Part shown: positions 23,171 to 32,761 of the stretch, piece by piece | How the letters are laid out: each line of letters starts with the position of its first letter | Numbering within the stretch: the stretch's first letter is position 1 | From: Nocardia wallacei | GTDB lineage: Bacteria; Actinomycetota; Actinomycetes; Mycobacteriales; Mycobacteriaceae | DNA: 64,000 bases | Reading direction: 5' to 3' | NCBI RefSeq assembly: GCF_029869545.1 | Contig: NZ_JARWQD010000073.1 | Location: 1-64,000, forward strand | Translations under genes and position numbers: made by a program | Notes under the pieces: model-generated | Database searches by the model: none | Told to the model about the DNA's origin: nothing | What the model saw: the letters and a program-made list of their open reading frames with translations, nothing else

Positions 23171-23373
23171 ATCCGCATTCGCGGGCCTTCACGCCGAGGT
23201 CGGCGGCACGGATCGGGCGCACCGAACCACCGCCGACCTGAACGTGTGTACAGATGCACGCGCACGGCGGCGCCGGTTGTCGATAGCACATCGGCATCTG
23301 TGCTGGATCTGCCTGCTGCCGTTCGGCCTTCGTTCGCTCCGCGTACATTCGCTGAGGCACTAAAGTAATTTGC

Positions 23374-25989
23374 ATGGCTCGGAACTGGCCGATGATCGAA
23401 CGCGGGAATGAACTCGAGTCGATCCGCGCGGCACTCACCGGTACCGGATTCGTCGGCGCCGTGCTCACCGGCGACGCCGGCGTCGGCAAGACGACGCTCG
23501 CACGGCAGGCGACGGCCGCGGTCGGCGGCAATATCCGCTGGGTGGCCGGGACCGAATCCGCCCGCAGCATTCCGCTCGGTGTCTTCGCCCACATGGTGGG
23601 CGTCTACACCGCGCACGATCCGGTGACATTCATGGCCGCCGCCCGCGAGGCGCTGCTGGCCGACGGGCACACCATCATCGGCGTCGACGACGCACACCTG
23701 CTGGACCAGCTGTCGGCGACGCTGCTGCTGCAGCTGGCCATCGACAAGGCGGCCCATATCGTGTGCACCGTGCGCAGCGGGGTCCAGGTCCCCGACGCGG
23801 TGACCTCGCTGTGGAAAGACGGGCACCTGCTGCGAATCGACCTGTCCCCCTTCACCGAACGCCAGAGCGTCGAGCTCGTGGAGAACATGCTCGGCGGTCA
23901 GCTGGAGGGCTTCACCGCCAACCTGATGTGGGAGTCCTCGGGCGGAAACGCCCTGTTCCTGCGGCATTTGGTGGAAGGAGCGCTGGAGGCGGGGACGCTG
24001 CGGCAGGTCAACGGGGTGTGGCAGCTGCGCGGCCGGGCCGCGGTCACCTCGGAACTGGCTGCGCTGCTGGAGGATCGGGTGGAGCAGCTGCCCGAGGACG
24101 TGCTGCGGGTGCTGGAGCTGCTCACCTTCTGCGAACCGATCGATCTCGACGTGCTGGCCGAGCTCGCCGGGGAGGAGTCGGTGGAGGCGGCCGAATCCCG
24201 GGGCGTCATAAGGATTGTCGAGAATACGCACCAGCTGCTGGTCCGCTACAACCATCCGCTGTTCGGCGAGGTGATCCGGCGGCGGCTGGGCATCGCGTCG
24301 GCGCGGCGGTTGCGCGGGCGGTTGTACTCGTCGCTGCGGGAGCGGCCCATCAAGTCCGCCTCCGACCGCATCCGCTTGGCCGAATTGGCCTTGGACAGCG
24401 ATAAATCCGCGGATCTGGAGCTGTTCGAGGCGGCCGCCGCCGACGCGATCGGGCTGGCCAATATTCCGCTCGGCGAACGCTTCGCGCGGGCGGCGGTGGA
24501 GCGCCGCGGCGGTGTCGAATCGGCCGACCTGCTCGCCCGCGCCCTGCTCTATCAGGGGCACCGCATCGAGGCCGAGCGCACCCTGGCCAGCTTCGACCCG
24601 GACCAGCTCGACGAGTTGCAGCTGGTCCGCTGGGGCAGCACCCGGGTGTCGAATCTGCTGTGGTCCATGGGCGATGCCGATCGCGCCGACGAGGTGCTGG
24701 CCCTGGTGCGCGGCAAGGTCTCCCACCCCAAGCTGCGACTGACGCTGCAGGGCTTGGCCTCCGCGTGCGCGGTCAACGAAAACCGTTTGGAGGACGCGTT
24801 TCTCGACGCCGAACAGGTGATGTCGGATTCCGAATCGCCGCCGTGGGCGGTGTGGTGGGCCTCGTTCGGCGGCGGGCTGGCGCTGGCGCTGATGGGCCGC
24901 GGGGAGGCCGCCCGGACGTACGCCGCGCGAGGGCACGAGGTCGAATCCGCCATCGACGGCCTGAACCGCTTCATGTCCGCGCACGCCGAGGTGCTGGCAC
25001 TCACCTTCACCGGCGACCTGGAGGCCGCGCGGCGCGGCGCCTCGGCGTATTTCGGCTACTCGTCGCCGGGGCAGTACCTGGCGTGGGGGCTGTCGAAGAT
25101 CCTGCAGGGCACCGTCGACGTGGCCCAGGGCCGCTTCCCGGACGGCGTGGAGAACCTGGAACAGGCGCTGGCCGCGCTCACCGCCGAGGGCGCCGCGGCG
25201 TGGATGTTCCCGGCGAGAGTCCGCCTGGCCGAGGCATATTCGGCGCTGGGCCGCGCCGCCGAGGCCAAGGAGGTCATCGCCGAGGCCGATCGCCGCGGCG
25301 GCCGCCACTCCGCGGTGTACGAGCCGCAGCTCGATATCGCCCGGGCCTGGCAGGCCGCGGCCGAGGGCACCGTCACCCCCGCCGTCCGGCTCGCCATCGC
25401 CGCCGCCGATGCCGCGGCGCGCTCCAACCAGCACGCCATCGAGGCGATGGCGCTGCACACCGCCGCCCGCTTCGGCGACCACGCCGTCGCCGGGCGGCTG
25501 GCCGACATCGCCGCCCGGATCGACGGTCGCCTGGTACAGGCCCAGGCCCGCCACGCGGTCGCCGTCGCCTCCAACGACGGGCCCGGATTGGACACCGCCG
25601 CAGCGGAATTCGAACAGCTCGGCGCGCTGCTGTCGGCCGCCGACGCCGCCGCCCAGGCCGCCTCGGCGCACGAGCGCTCCGGGGATCGGCGCCGGTTGCT
25701 GGAGTCGGCCGCGACGGCGAACCGGCTGGCCGCGGCCTGCGGCGGGGCCAGCACACCGGCCCTGCGCCAGTCCGCGCAGCCGCTCCCGCTGACCGCGCGC
25801 GAACGCGAGATCGCCAATCTGGTCGCGGCCGGGCTGACGAATCGGCAGATCGCCGACCGGCTCACCGTGTCGGTGCGGACGGTCGAGGGGCACCTCTACC
25901 GGGCCTGCATCAAGCTCGACGTCACCGACCGCGAGGCACTCGCCGAACTCATGCGCGGCGAGCCGCCCAAGGGCAGACAACGCAACTGA
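23374..25989 (+). CDS. large LuxR-family (LAL-type) ATPase regulator
   Basis: An 871-residue signal-transduction ATPase with a LuxR output domain. Walker A GDAGVGKTT lies near residue 35 and Walker B IIGVDDAH near residue 103. A long TPR-like helical region covers about 330-790. A GerE-type HTH (LTAREREIANLVAAGLTNRQIADRL and TVRTVEGHLY region) occupies the last 65 residues. Such regulators activate target operons on binding a ligand through the helical part. The start is ATG at 23374, with TAAAGT only 7 bases upstream as a possible -10 element, so the transcript may be leaderless. The target is unknown; mcr directly upstream is a candidate. Confidence 0.9.
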   Translation: MARNWPMIERGNELESIRAALTGTGFVGAVLTGDAGVGKTTLARQATAAVGGNIRWVAGTESARSIPLGVFAHMVGVYTAHDPVTFMAAAREALLADGHTIIGVDDAHLLDQLSATLLLQLAIDKAAHIVCTVRSGVQVPDAVTSLWKDGHLLRIDLSPFTERQSVELVENMLGGQLEGFTANLMWESSGGNALFLRHLVEGALEAGTLRQVNGVWQLRGRAAVTSELAALLEDRVEQLPEDVLRVLELLTFCEPIDLDVLAELAGEESVEAAESRGVIRIVENTHQLLVRYNHPLFGEVIRRRLGIASARRLRGRLYSSLRERPIKSASDRIRLAELALDSDKSADLELFEAAAADAIGLANIPLGERFARAAVERRGGVESADLLARALLYQGHRIEAERTLASFDPDQLDELQLVRWGSTRVSNLLWSMGDADRADEVLALVRGKVSHPKLRLTLQGLASACAVNENRLEDAFLDAEQVMSDSESPPWAVWWASFGGGLALALMGRGEAARTYAARGHEVESAIDGLNRFMSAHAEVLALTFTGDLEAARRGASAYFGYSSPGQYLAWGLSKILQGTVDVAQGRFPDGVENLEQALAALTAEGAAAWMFPARVRLAEAYSALGRAAEAKEVIAEADRRGGRHSAVYEPQLDIARAWQAAAEGTVTPAVRLAIAAADAAARSNQHAIEAMALHTAARFGDHAVAGRLADIAARIDGRLVQAQARHAVAVASNDGPGLDTAAAEFEQLGALLSAADAAAQAASAHERSGDRRRLLESAATANRLAAACGGASTPALRQSAQPLPLTAREREIANLVAAGLTNRQIADRLTVSVRTVEGHLYRACIKLDVTDREALAELMRGEPPKGRQRN

Positions 25990-25999
25990 TCCTCGGCTA

Positions 26000-26015
26000 C
26001 GGCCCGGGAGGGCCG
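26000..26015 (+). terminator. short GC hairpin after the LuxR gene
   Basis: CGGCCC, loop GGGA, GGGCCG form a 6-bp perfect stem 10 bases after the stop, without a uridine tract. A weak terminator candidate only. Confidence 0.35.
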
Positions 26016-26134
26016 GGGTGGTCGCGAATTCGAGGTTTGAAGCGGTGGATCGGTGGGAACATGCCCGCTACGATCTGGTCGGGCGACAGCTCGTCGCCCG
26101 GGTTGTCATCGGATCGGTGAGGGTGGTGCTCGGC

Positions 26135-26548
26135 GTGAATCGTCGTAATCGGAACGTGCGGGCGGGGATTCGGGTCGCGCTGGCGGTGCTGCCGCTGGTG
26201 GTCGGGTTGAGCTGCGCCGCCGTGGCATCCGCCGCCCCGGGACCGGTGCAGCCGGGCGTGGTCATGCCGAATCAGCCCGCCGAACCGGAGGCGGAGCCGC
26301 AGGCCGATCTGCGCGCCGCGGCACCCCAGAACAGCGCTCCCGCACCGCGATCCGCGCCGAAGCCCGCACCGCCGAAGCCGGACAAGCCCGCGGAGCCCGA
26401 GGCCCCGGCGCCGCGCACCGTCCGGCTCGGCGAATTCAGCGCCCCGGTCCCGGAGGGCGTGCCGAACGAGGTGGTCGACGGCGTCAACCGCACCACCGAG
26501 GGCATCCAGAACGCCCTCGTGCCCGGCCCCGCGCCGCAGCAGCCGTGA
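26135..26548 (+). CDS. secreted Pro/Ala-rich protein
   Basis: A 137-residue exported protein from GTG 26135 (MNRRNRNVRAGIR). In-frame GTGs at 26117, 26123 and 26126 are alternatives. A signal peptide ends at about VASAAPG (residues 1-37). The mature part is disordered, dominated by Pro, Ala, Glu and Lys. A short conserved-looking tail follows: TVRLGEFSAPVPEGVPNEVVD then a helix NRTTEGIQNAL. I recognise no enzyme domain. Cell-wall spanning or binding is the most that can be suggested. The frame extends upstream to 26018 but that part lacks signal-peptide character. Confidence 0.65.
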   Translation: MNRRNRNVRAGIRVALAVLPLVVGLSCAAVASAAPGPVQPGVVMPNQPAEPEAEPQADLRAAAPQNSAPAPRSAPKPAPPKPDKPAEPEAPAPRTVRLGEFSAPVPEGVPNEVVDGVNRTTEGIQNALVPGPAPQQP

Positions 26549-26566
26549 CCCGCCCCGCGGAACGCG

Positions 26567-27118
26567 TCAGAACAGCATTGGCTCGCCGAAGCCTGGGGTG
26601 CGCTCGATCTCGAGCAGGCGCTCCTTGGTGGTGATGCCGCCGGGGGCGGAGAAGCCGTGCAGGGCGTGGTCGGCGGCCAGGACCCGGTGGCACGGCACGA
26701 TGAGCGGAATCGGGTTGCGGCCCAACGCCTGACCGACCGCCTGGGCCGCGCCGGGCGCCCCGATCCGCTCGGCCACCTCGCCGTAGCTGAGCGTGTGGCC
26801 CGGGTCGATGGCCCTGGTCACCTCGTAGACCGCGCGATGGAACTCCGGGCTTCCGTTCTGGTCCAGCACGATCCACCGCAGGTCGTCCAAGGCGCCGGAC
26901 AGGTGCGCGCGGACGCCGTCGATGGCCTCGGCGATCGATGGCGTCGGTTCCGCTTCGCGCACTCCGGAATTCCGGCGCAGCAGCCGCGAGCGGGTGGCCG
27001 CCACGGTGGGCTCCGGCAGCAGGAAGCGCTGGACGCCGATATCGGTCCACACGATCGCGCAGGTGCCGATCGCGGTGTCGAACAGCGTCGCCGCGGCGAG
27101 CCGGTCCGTTTCTTGCAT
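26567..27118 (-). CDS. ogt: methylated-DNA-protein-cysteine methyltransferase
   Basis: A 183-residue O6-alkylguanine DNA alkyltransferase that repairs O6-methylguanine by suicide transfer to its own Cys. The active site IPLIVPCHRVLA lies at about 140-151, preceded by the recognition helix region SYGEVAERIGAPGAAQAVGQAL, both complete. The N-terminal domain is short and divergent. The start is ATG at 27118 (MQETDRLAAAT); a GTG at 27133 would add five residues. A 13-base motif immediately upstream is shared with the mini membrane protein gene at 27716. It is convergent with the secreted protein gene. Confidence 0.92.
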   Translation of the reverse strand: MQETDRLAAATLFDTAIGTCAIVWTDIGVQRFLLPEPTVAATRSRLLRRNSGVREAEPTPSIAEAIDGVRAHLSGALDDLRWIVLDQNGSPEFHRAVYEVTRAIDPGHTLSYGEVAERIGAPGAAQAVGQALGRNPIPLIVPCHRVLAADHALHGFSAPGGITTKERLLEIERTPGFGEPMLF

Positions 27119-27123
27119 GAAGC

Positions 27124-27136
27124 CAGTGTGCACCGC
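27124..27136 (-). promoter_or_regulatory. GCGGTGCACACTG motif before ogt
   Basis: The minus-strand sequence GCGGTGCACACTG ends 5 bases before the ogt ATG. The identical 13 bases stand at the same distance before the gene starting at 27716. A shared start-proximal regulatory site is possible; its binder is unknown. Confidence 0.5.
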
Positions 27137-27160
27137 GAGACCGACAGATCCGGACGGCCC

Positions 27161-27184
27161 GGTCCAGTTATTCAGAACTGGACC
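27161..27184. terminator. 9-bp inverted repeat at a 3' end
   Basis: GGTCCAGTT, loop ATTCAG, AACTGGACC: a perfect 9-bp stem overlapping the stop codon of the mini membrane gene that ends at 27168. It may terminate that transcript. Its CCAGT/ACTGG core also resembles repeated motifs near the MocR gene, so an operator is an alternative. Confidence 0.5.
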
Positions 27185-27410
27185 GCACCGCGCCCGCGGC
27201 CGCCTCCGATTCCCGGTTCGTCCTGATCGCGATCAGCTCCGAATACTGGCGCCGATCGTCGTAATAGGACAGGGACCAGTCGGCCATCGGCGCGTGCGGG
27301 CGGTATCGCTCGAACAGCTCGGCGGCGCGTTGACCGCGCGTGGGTGCGTAGCGATACACGATCGCCGCGAAGATCACGACGACGGCCAGGGCAGCGATGA
27401 AGGACACCAT
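27168..27410 (-). CDS. mini membrane protein A
   Basis: An 80-residue protein with one N-terminal membrane helix (about residues 2-20) and a charged cytoplasmic tail. It resembles the next gene: after the helix both have a block of the form YAPxxGxRAA...R...H...DW (here YAPTRGQRAAELFERYRPH then MADW). No known family is recognised. The start ATG at 27410 is the only one before the helix. It is probably co-transcribed with the paralogue 31 bases upstream and possibly with ogt downstream. Confidence 0.6.
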   Translation of the reverse strand: MVSFIAALAVVVIFAAIVYRYAPTRGQRAAELFERYRPHAPMADWSLSYYDDRRQYSELIAIRTNRESEAAAGAVRSSSE

Positions 27411-27440
27411 GGAATCAGCCTGCGAGCATCTGGCCCGGAA

Positions 27441-27716
27441 TTAAATATCCACACGCCCATAACTGGCCTTTGATCGCCGGAGATTCAGCGCCCTGGTGCA
27501 GTAGCGGCCGGGCCTGGCCACGAATCGAGGGCCAATTTCACCGACTGGCATCTCCCGCCGCTCGATCGGGCGCGCCGCTCCCCAGTCGGTCAGCGAGTGT
27601 CGCGCCCGCAGCACCGCCTGCCGGAATGCCGCGCGCTCACCCGACCGCGGCGCGTAGTGACGAAGGGTTGCGGCCGTCACCACGACGACCACGCCGAGCA
27701 GGAACAGTGCAGTCAT
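27441..27716 (-). CDS. mini membrane protein B, paralogue of A
   Basis: A 91-residue protein: membrane helix at residues 2-18 (ALFLLGVVVVVTAATL), then HYAPRSGERAAF...RARHSLTDW, aligning with protein A. The C-terminal 40 residues are basic. The ATG at 27716 is chosen; the frame extends to 27767 without support. It is divergent from the MocR regulator with only 62 bases between starts, the classic layout in which a MocR protein controls a divergently transcribed membrane protein. Function unknown. Confidence 0.6.
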   Translation of the reverse strand: MTALFLLGVVVVVTAATLRHYAPRSGERAAFRQAVLRARHSLTDWGAARPIERREMPVGEIGPRFVARPGRYCTRALNLRRSKASYGRVDI

Positions 27717-27721
27717 GCGTG

Positions 27722-27734
27722 CAGTGTGCACCGC
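27722..27734 (-). promoter_or_regulatory. GCGGTGCACACTG motif before mini membrane protein B
   Basis: Exact second copy of the 13-base motif found before ogt, again ending 5 bases before an ATG. It lies in the 62-base gap shared with the MocR gene, together with ATACTGGCC just before the MocR start. Confidence 0.5.
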
Positions 27735-27778
27735 AGCTGGACTTGAAATACATAGCCAGCGTCGCAATACTGGCCCCT

Positions 27779-29278
27779 ATGGCGACACGCGTGATCAGCG
27801 CGGCCACCCTGACCCGCGATCTGGGCCGGTGGCGGCACGACGACCCCGAGACCGACGGCGCCCCGCGGCGGACGTCGCGCCCGGCCTATCTCGCGCTGGC
27901 GGAGAGCATCCGGCTGCTGATCCACGACGGCCGCGCCCCGCTGGGTGTCGCGCTCCCGAGCGAGCGCGACCTGGCCACCACCCTCGGCGTCAGCCGCACC
28001 ACCGTGACCTCCGCCTACTCGCTGCTGCGCGAGAACGGATACCTGATCAGCCGCCAGGGCTCCCGCAGCACGGTCGCGCTGCCCGCCACCGTCAAGCACG
28101 ACGGCACCAAACCGGCGCGCAGCATCCTCGCGATGATGCCACCCGCCGAGGTGCCGACCATCGATATGACCTACGCCGCGATGTCCGCACCCCCGGAGAT
28201 GAGCGAGGCGTATTCGGTTGCGCTGCAGGGTCTTCCGATCTATCTCGGCACACACGGCATGGACCCGGTCGGCGTGCTGCCGCTGCGCGAGGCGATCGCG
28301 CGCCGCTACACCGAGCGCGGGCTGCCGACCGAGCCGGACCAGATCCTGGTCACCCTCGGCGCGCAGCACGGACTGCGGCTGCTGCTCAACGTCCTCACCG
28401 CCCCGGCCGAGCGGGTGCTGATCGACCACCCCAGCTACCCGAACGCGATCGAGGCGATCCGCGATGTCGGCGCCCGGCCGGTGCCGGTTCCGCTGCGCCC
28501 GGAACAGCCCGGCGAGGGCTGGGATCTCGACGGAATCCGCAGTGCCGCAAGGCAGACCGCGGCCAGCACCGCTTACCTGGTGCCCGACTTCAACAACCCG
28601 ACCGGCCTGCTGATGACCGCGGCGGGCCGGGCCGAGCTCGCCGCCATCGCCCGCGAGACCCGGATGACGGTGATCGTCGACGAGTCCATGGCCGATCTGC
28701 AGCTGGACGGCGAAACCCCGCCTCCGGCAGCGGCTTTCGCGCGCGGTCCGGAGATCGTGACGATCGGCTCGGCCTCGAAGTCGTTCTGGGGCGGCCTGCG
28801 CGTGGGCTGGGTGCGGGCGAATCAATCCCTGATCGCGAAGCTGCTCGGCACCCGTTCGACGGTCGACCTGGGCACTCCGGTGATGGATCAGCTGGCCACC
28901 ACGTACCTGCTCGAACACGCGGGCACGATCCTGGACCGTCGCCGCGACCAGTTGCGCGTGCGGCGTGCGGCGCTGCTGGACGCCCTGGCCGAGGAGCTGC
29001 CCGGCTGGCAGGCGGTCACCGGCGCGGGTGGCATGTCGCTGTGGGTCCAGTTGCCCGCCCCGGTCTCGACCGCGCTCGCCGCCACGGCCCCCAACCACGG
29101 CGTATTACTCGCCGCCGGACCGCGTTTCGGCGTCCAGGGCGCATTCGAGCGGTTCATCCGCCTCCCGTTCACCCAGGAGGAATCCGATCTGCGCCTGGGC
29201 GCCAAGGCCATCGCCAGCACCTACGCCGCCCTCACCCCCCATTCCGCCGACCCCCTGACCCCCTTCACCTGCTACTGA
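27779..29278 (+). CDS. MocR/PdxR family regulator (GntR-aminotransferase fusion)
   Basis: A 499-residue MocR-type regulator. A GntR winged helix lies at about residues 35-100 (LPSERDLATTLGVSRTTVTSAYSLL). It is joined to a fold-type I aminotransferase domain whose PLP Lys is K334 in SASKSFWGGLRVGW. FNNPTG supplies the conserved Asn/Pro. Such proteins sense PLP or amino-acid-like ligands and often control a divergent gene. The start ATG at 27779 sits directly after ATACTGGCCCCT; upstream open frame to 27470 overlaps the divergent gene and is not used. The likely target is the mini membrane protein pair. Confidence 0.9.
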   Translation: MATRVISAATLTRDLGRWRHDDPETDGAPRRTSRPAYLALAESIRLLIHDGRAPLGVALPSERDLATTLGVSRTTVTSAYSLLRENGYLISRQGSRSTVALPATVKHDGTKPARSILAMMPPAEVPTIDMTYAAMSAPPEMSEAYSVALQGLPIYLGTHGMDPVGVLPLREAIARRYTERGLPTEPDQILVTLGAQHGLRLLLNVLTAPAERVLIDHPSYPNAIEAIRDVGARPVPVPLRPEQPGEGWDLDGIRSAARQTAASTAYLVPDFNNPTGLLMTAAGRAELAAIARETRMTVIVDESMADLQLDGETPPPAAAFARGPEIVTIGSASKSFWGGLRVGWVRANQSLIAKLLGTRSTVDLGTPVMDQLATTYLLEHAGTILDRRRDQLRVRRAALLDALAEELPGWQAVTGAGGMSLWVQLPAPVSTALAATAPNHGVLLAAGPRFGVQGAFERFIRLPFTQEESDLRLGAKAIASTYAALTPHSADPLTPFTCY

Positions 29279-29295
29279 CCGCGGGCGGCGCGGTC

Positions 29296-30928
<1,633 letters not shown>

Positions 30929-31588
30929 TTGAGTACTCATGTTCTCCGCTGCAACGGCGCTCCGGTGCCGATCGCACTCGCATCGCTGCCGACCACGCAG
31001 ACCGCGGCGCTGCCCGACGCCGCCGAATTGGACGAGCTGCTGCCGGTGCTGGCCGCGGACAGCCTGCCGCGGCTGATCGTGCTCGGTGAGGATGCCGGGT
31101 TGGCCACGGTGCTCACCCATCTGCTGCGCACCGAGCGGCTGGGTGTCGAGATCGGTTACGTCCCAGTGGATCGCACCTATGGCTCGCGCGCCTATCAGAC
31201 CGGCACGGGTTCCTCGGCGGCCAAGCGCGCCCTGGAGGGCAAGCCCACGCCGACCCCGCTGATTCGCGACGACACCGGCAAGGTGCTGGTCGGCCGTGCC
31301 ACCGTCACCGGCCCGAACGGCGGGAAACTGGAGGGGGAGGCCTACGTCGACGACGTCCGGCTGTTCACGGGGAAGGTTGGGGCGCTGCATATTTCACCGA
31401 CTCTGGAGATGCCGGGCGTGCGGGCCACGGTGGTGCGGGGCTTGCGCAAGCGCCGCTGGGTGGCCGGTCGCGCGGTCCAGCTGGGTTCGCCGGGCGCGCA
31501 GGTGACCCGCGACGGCATCAGCGGCGACCGGACGGTGCCGCGGTCGAGCTTCTATCGCCATCACGAGCCCTGGCTGCTGGTCCGATGA
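30929..31588 (+). CDS. conserved protein, Rv0358-like
   Basis: A 219-residue soluble protein starting at a TTG (LSTHVLRCNGAPVPIAL), 11 bases after AGGAGG. No ATG or GTG exists in frame between that ribosome site and the conserved start. The N-terminal half has an alternating strand/helix pattern around LPRLIVLGEDAGLATVLTHLL. The C-terminal half (PLIRDDTGKVLVGRATVTG, LEGEAYVDDVRLF) looks like the nucleotide-binding C-lobe pattern of lipid-kinase-like folds, a weak impression only. It overlaps the downstream protease gene (ATGA), as expected for the Rv0358-Rv0359 pair. Function unknown. Confidence 0.75.
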   Translation: MSTHVLRCNGAPVPIALASLPTTQTAALPDAAELDELLPVLAADSLPRLIVLGEDAGLATVLTHLLRTERLGVEIGYVPVDRTYGSRAYQTGTGSSAAKRALEGKPTPTPLIRDDTGKVLVGRATVTGPNGGKLEGEAYVDDVRLFTGKVGALHISPTLEMPGVRATVVRGLRKRRWVAGRAVQLGSPGAQVTRDGISGDRTVPRSSFYRHHEPWLLVR

Positions 31589-32370
31589 GCCGGCCGTTCA
31601 GCGCGCGGCGCATGTCGGGGGCCGTGCGCCCGAGTCCGGTGTTCCTGCTGATCGTGGTGGTCGCGGTGGCCGGGGGCGCCCTCGCGTGGGATGCCGACGT
31701 GTCGTCGACCCGGGCGAAGTTCGGCGTGTTCGTGATGGTGGTGTTCGGCTGGATCGTCAGCCTGTGCCTGCACGAGTTCGGGCATGCCTTCACCGCGTGG
31801 CGGGCCGGTGATCGCGAGGTGGAGCTGCGCGGATATCTGACGTTGAATCCGCTCAAGTACAGCCATCCGGTGCTGTCGATCGTGTTGCCGATCATCTTCA
31901 TCGCGGTGGGCGGGATCGCGCTGCCCGGCGGGGCGGTCTACCTGCAGTCGGGCGGCTTCTCCGCGCGCACCCAGCGCGTCATCAGCGGCGCCGGTCCGGC
32001 GGTGAACGCCGCGTGCGCGGTGGTGCTGCTGGTGATCGTGCGGCTGTTCGGGTCGGCGACCGCGCATCCGGCGTTCTGGTTCGGGCTGAGTTTCCTTGCC
32101 TACCTGCAGATCATCGCGACGGTGCTGAATCTGATTCCGGTGCCGGGCACCGACGGCTACGGGCTGCTGGAGCCGTCGCTGAGTTATCAGACGCGGCGGT
32201 CGCTGGATCAGGTGAAGCCGTGGGGCTTCCTGCTGCTGTTCGCCGTGCTGTGGGGTGTGCCGCCGCTGCGGGACGCCTTCTACAGCCTCGTGGACGGCCT
32301 GTTCGAGCTGTCCGGGGTTCCGTGGCGGTGGTGGCGATACGGCAGCAGCCTCACCTGGTTCTGGATGTGA
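31585..32370 (+). CDS. site-2 protease family (M50) membrane protein
   Basis: A 261-residue polytopic metalloprotease homologue matching Rv0359. The zinc motif is HEFGH at about residues 64-68 within a membrane helix, and the second metal motif NLIPVPGTDGYG supplies the Asp at about 190. There are five to six hydrophobic segments and no PDZ domain, which places it in the compact SpoIVFB/M50B-like group. Such enzymes cleave substrates inside the membrane. The start overlaps the stop of the Rv0358-like gene, so the two are translationally coupled and may act together. Confidence 0.87.
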   Translation: MSRPFSARRMSGAVRPSPVFLLIVVVAVAGGALAWDADVSSTRAKFGVFVMVVFGWIVSLCLHEFGHAFTAWRAGDREVELRGYLTLNPLKYSHPVLSIVLPIIFIAVGGIALPGGAVYLQSGGFSARTQRVISGAGPAVNAACAVVLLVIVRLFGSATAHPAFWFGLSFLAYLQIIATVLNLIPVPGTDGYGLLEPSLSYQTRRSLDQVKPWGFLLLFAVLWGVPPLRDAFYSLVDGLFELSGVPWRWWRYGSSLTWFWM

Positions 32371-32761
32371 CCACAACCGGTTCGACCGCCTGACCGCCAC
32401 CACCGCCCGGACCTTCCCCCCAACTTTCCCCTCCCGGTAGGGCCGCCCGATTCGACCTCATGGAATCGAGCGGCCCACTTCGCTCGGGCGCGACCGCCCG
32501 CCCAGTAGGCCACCACACCATATGGCCTCGGGCGTCCGCCGCCTCTGCGAAGTTCCAACCGCGCCACCCCTCGTCGCGCGGTCAGTGAAAACGCTACGGG
32601 CAGACCACATCCCGCACATGAGTAGTGCACTACCCGAAGATCGAACCGCCTCCCCCACAGGCCGAATCGGACACTTCGCAGTCGGCCGCACCGGCACTCA
32701 CATCCGGCCCCGGCCCGCTCGAGCCCCAGCTCGGTGGCGATCGTTTCCGGTCCGGACGCCC
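32371..32761. other. 391-base gene-free gap
   Basis: Short open frames on both strands here lack starts with ribosome sites and any family pattern. The left third contains a strong inverted repeat (32440-32476). The rest is less GC-rich than neighbouring genes and shows nothing I recognise. It separates the Rv0359-like gene from an inserted FUSC gene absent from the M. tuberculosis order, so it may be a junction scar. Confidence 0.6.
32440..32476. terminator. 14-bp inverted repeat, probable bidirectional terminator
   Basis: GGGCCGCCCGATTC at 32440-32453 pairs with GAATCGAGCGGCCC at 32463-32476 with a single mismatch, loop of 9 bases. It stands between convergent genes (protease ending 32370, FUSC ending 32762). 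Neither side has a uridine run, so it would be an actinobacterial I-shaped terminator for both. Confidence 0.65.

Noticed and set aside
22900..25980. Open frame of 1026 codons opposite the LuxR gene
   Set aside because: A shadow frame of GC-rich coding DNA; the + strand protein has Walker and HTH motifs while this one is low-complexity Arg/Gly/His.
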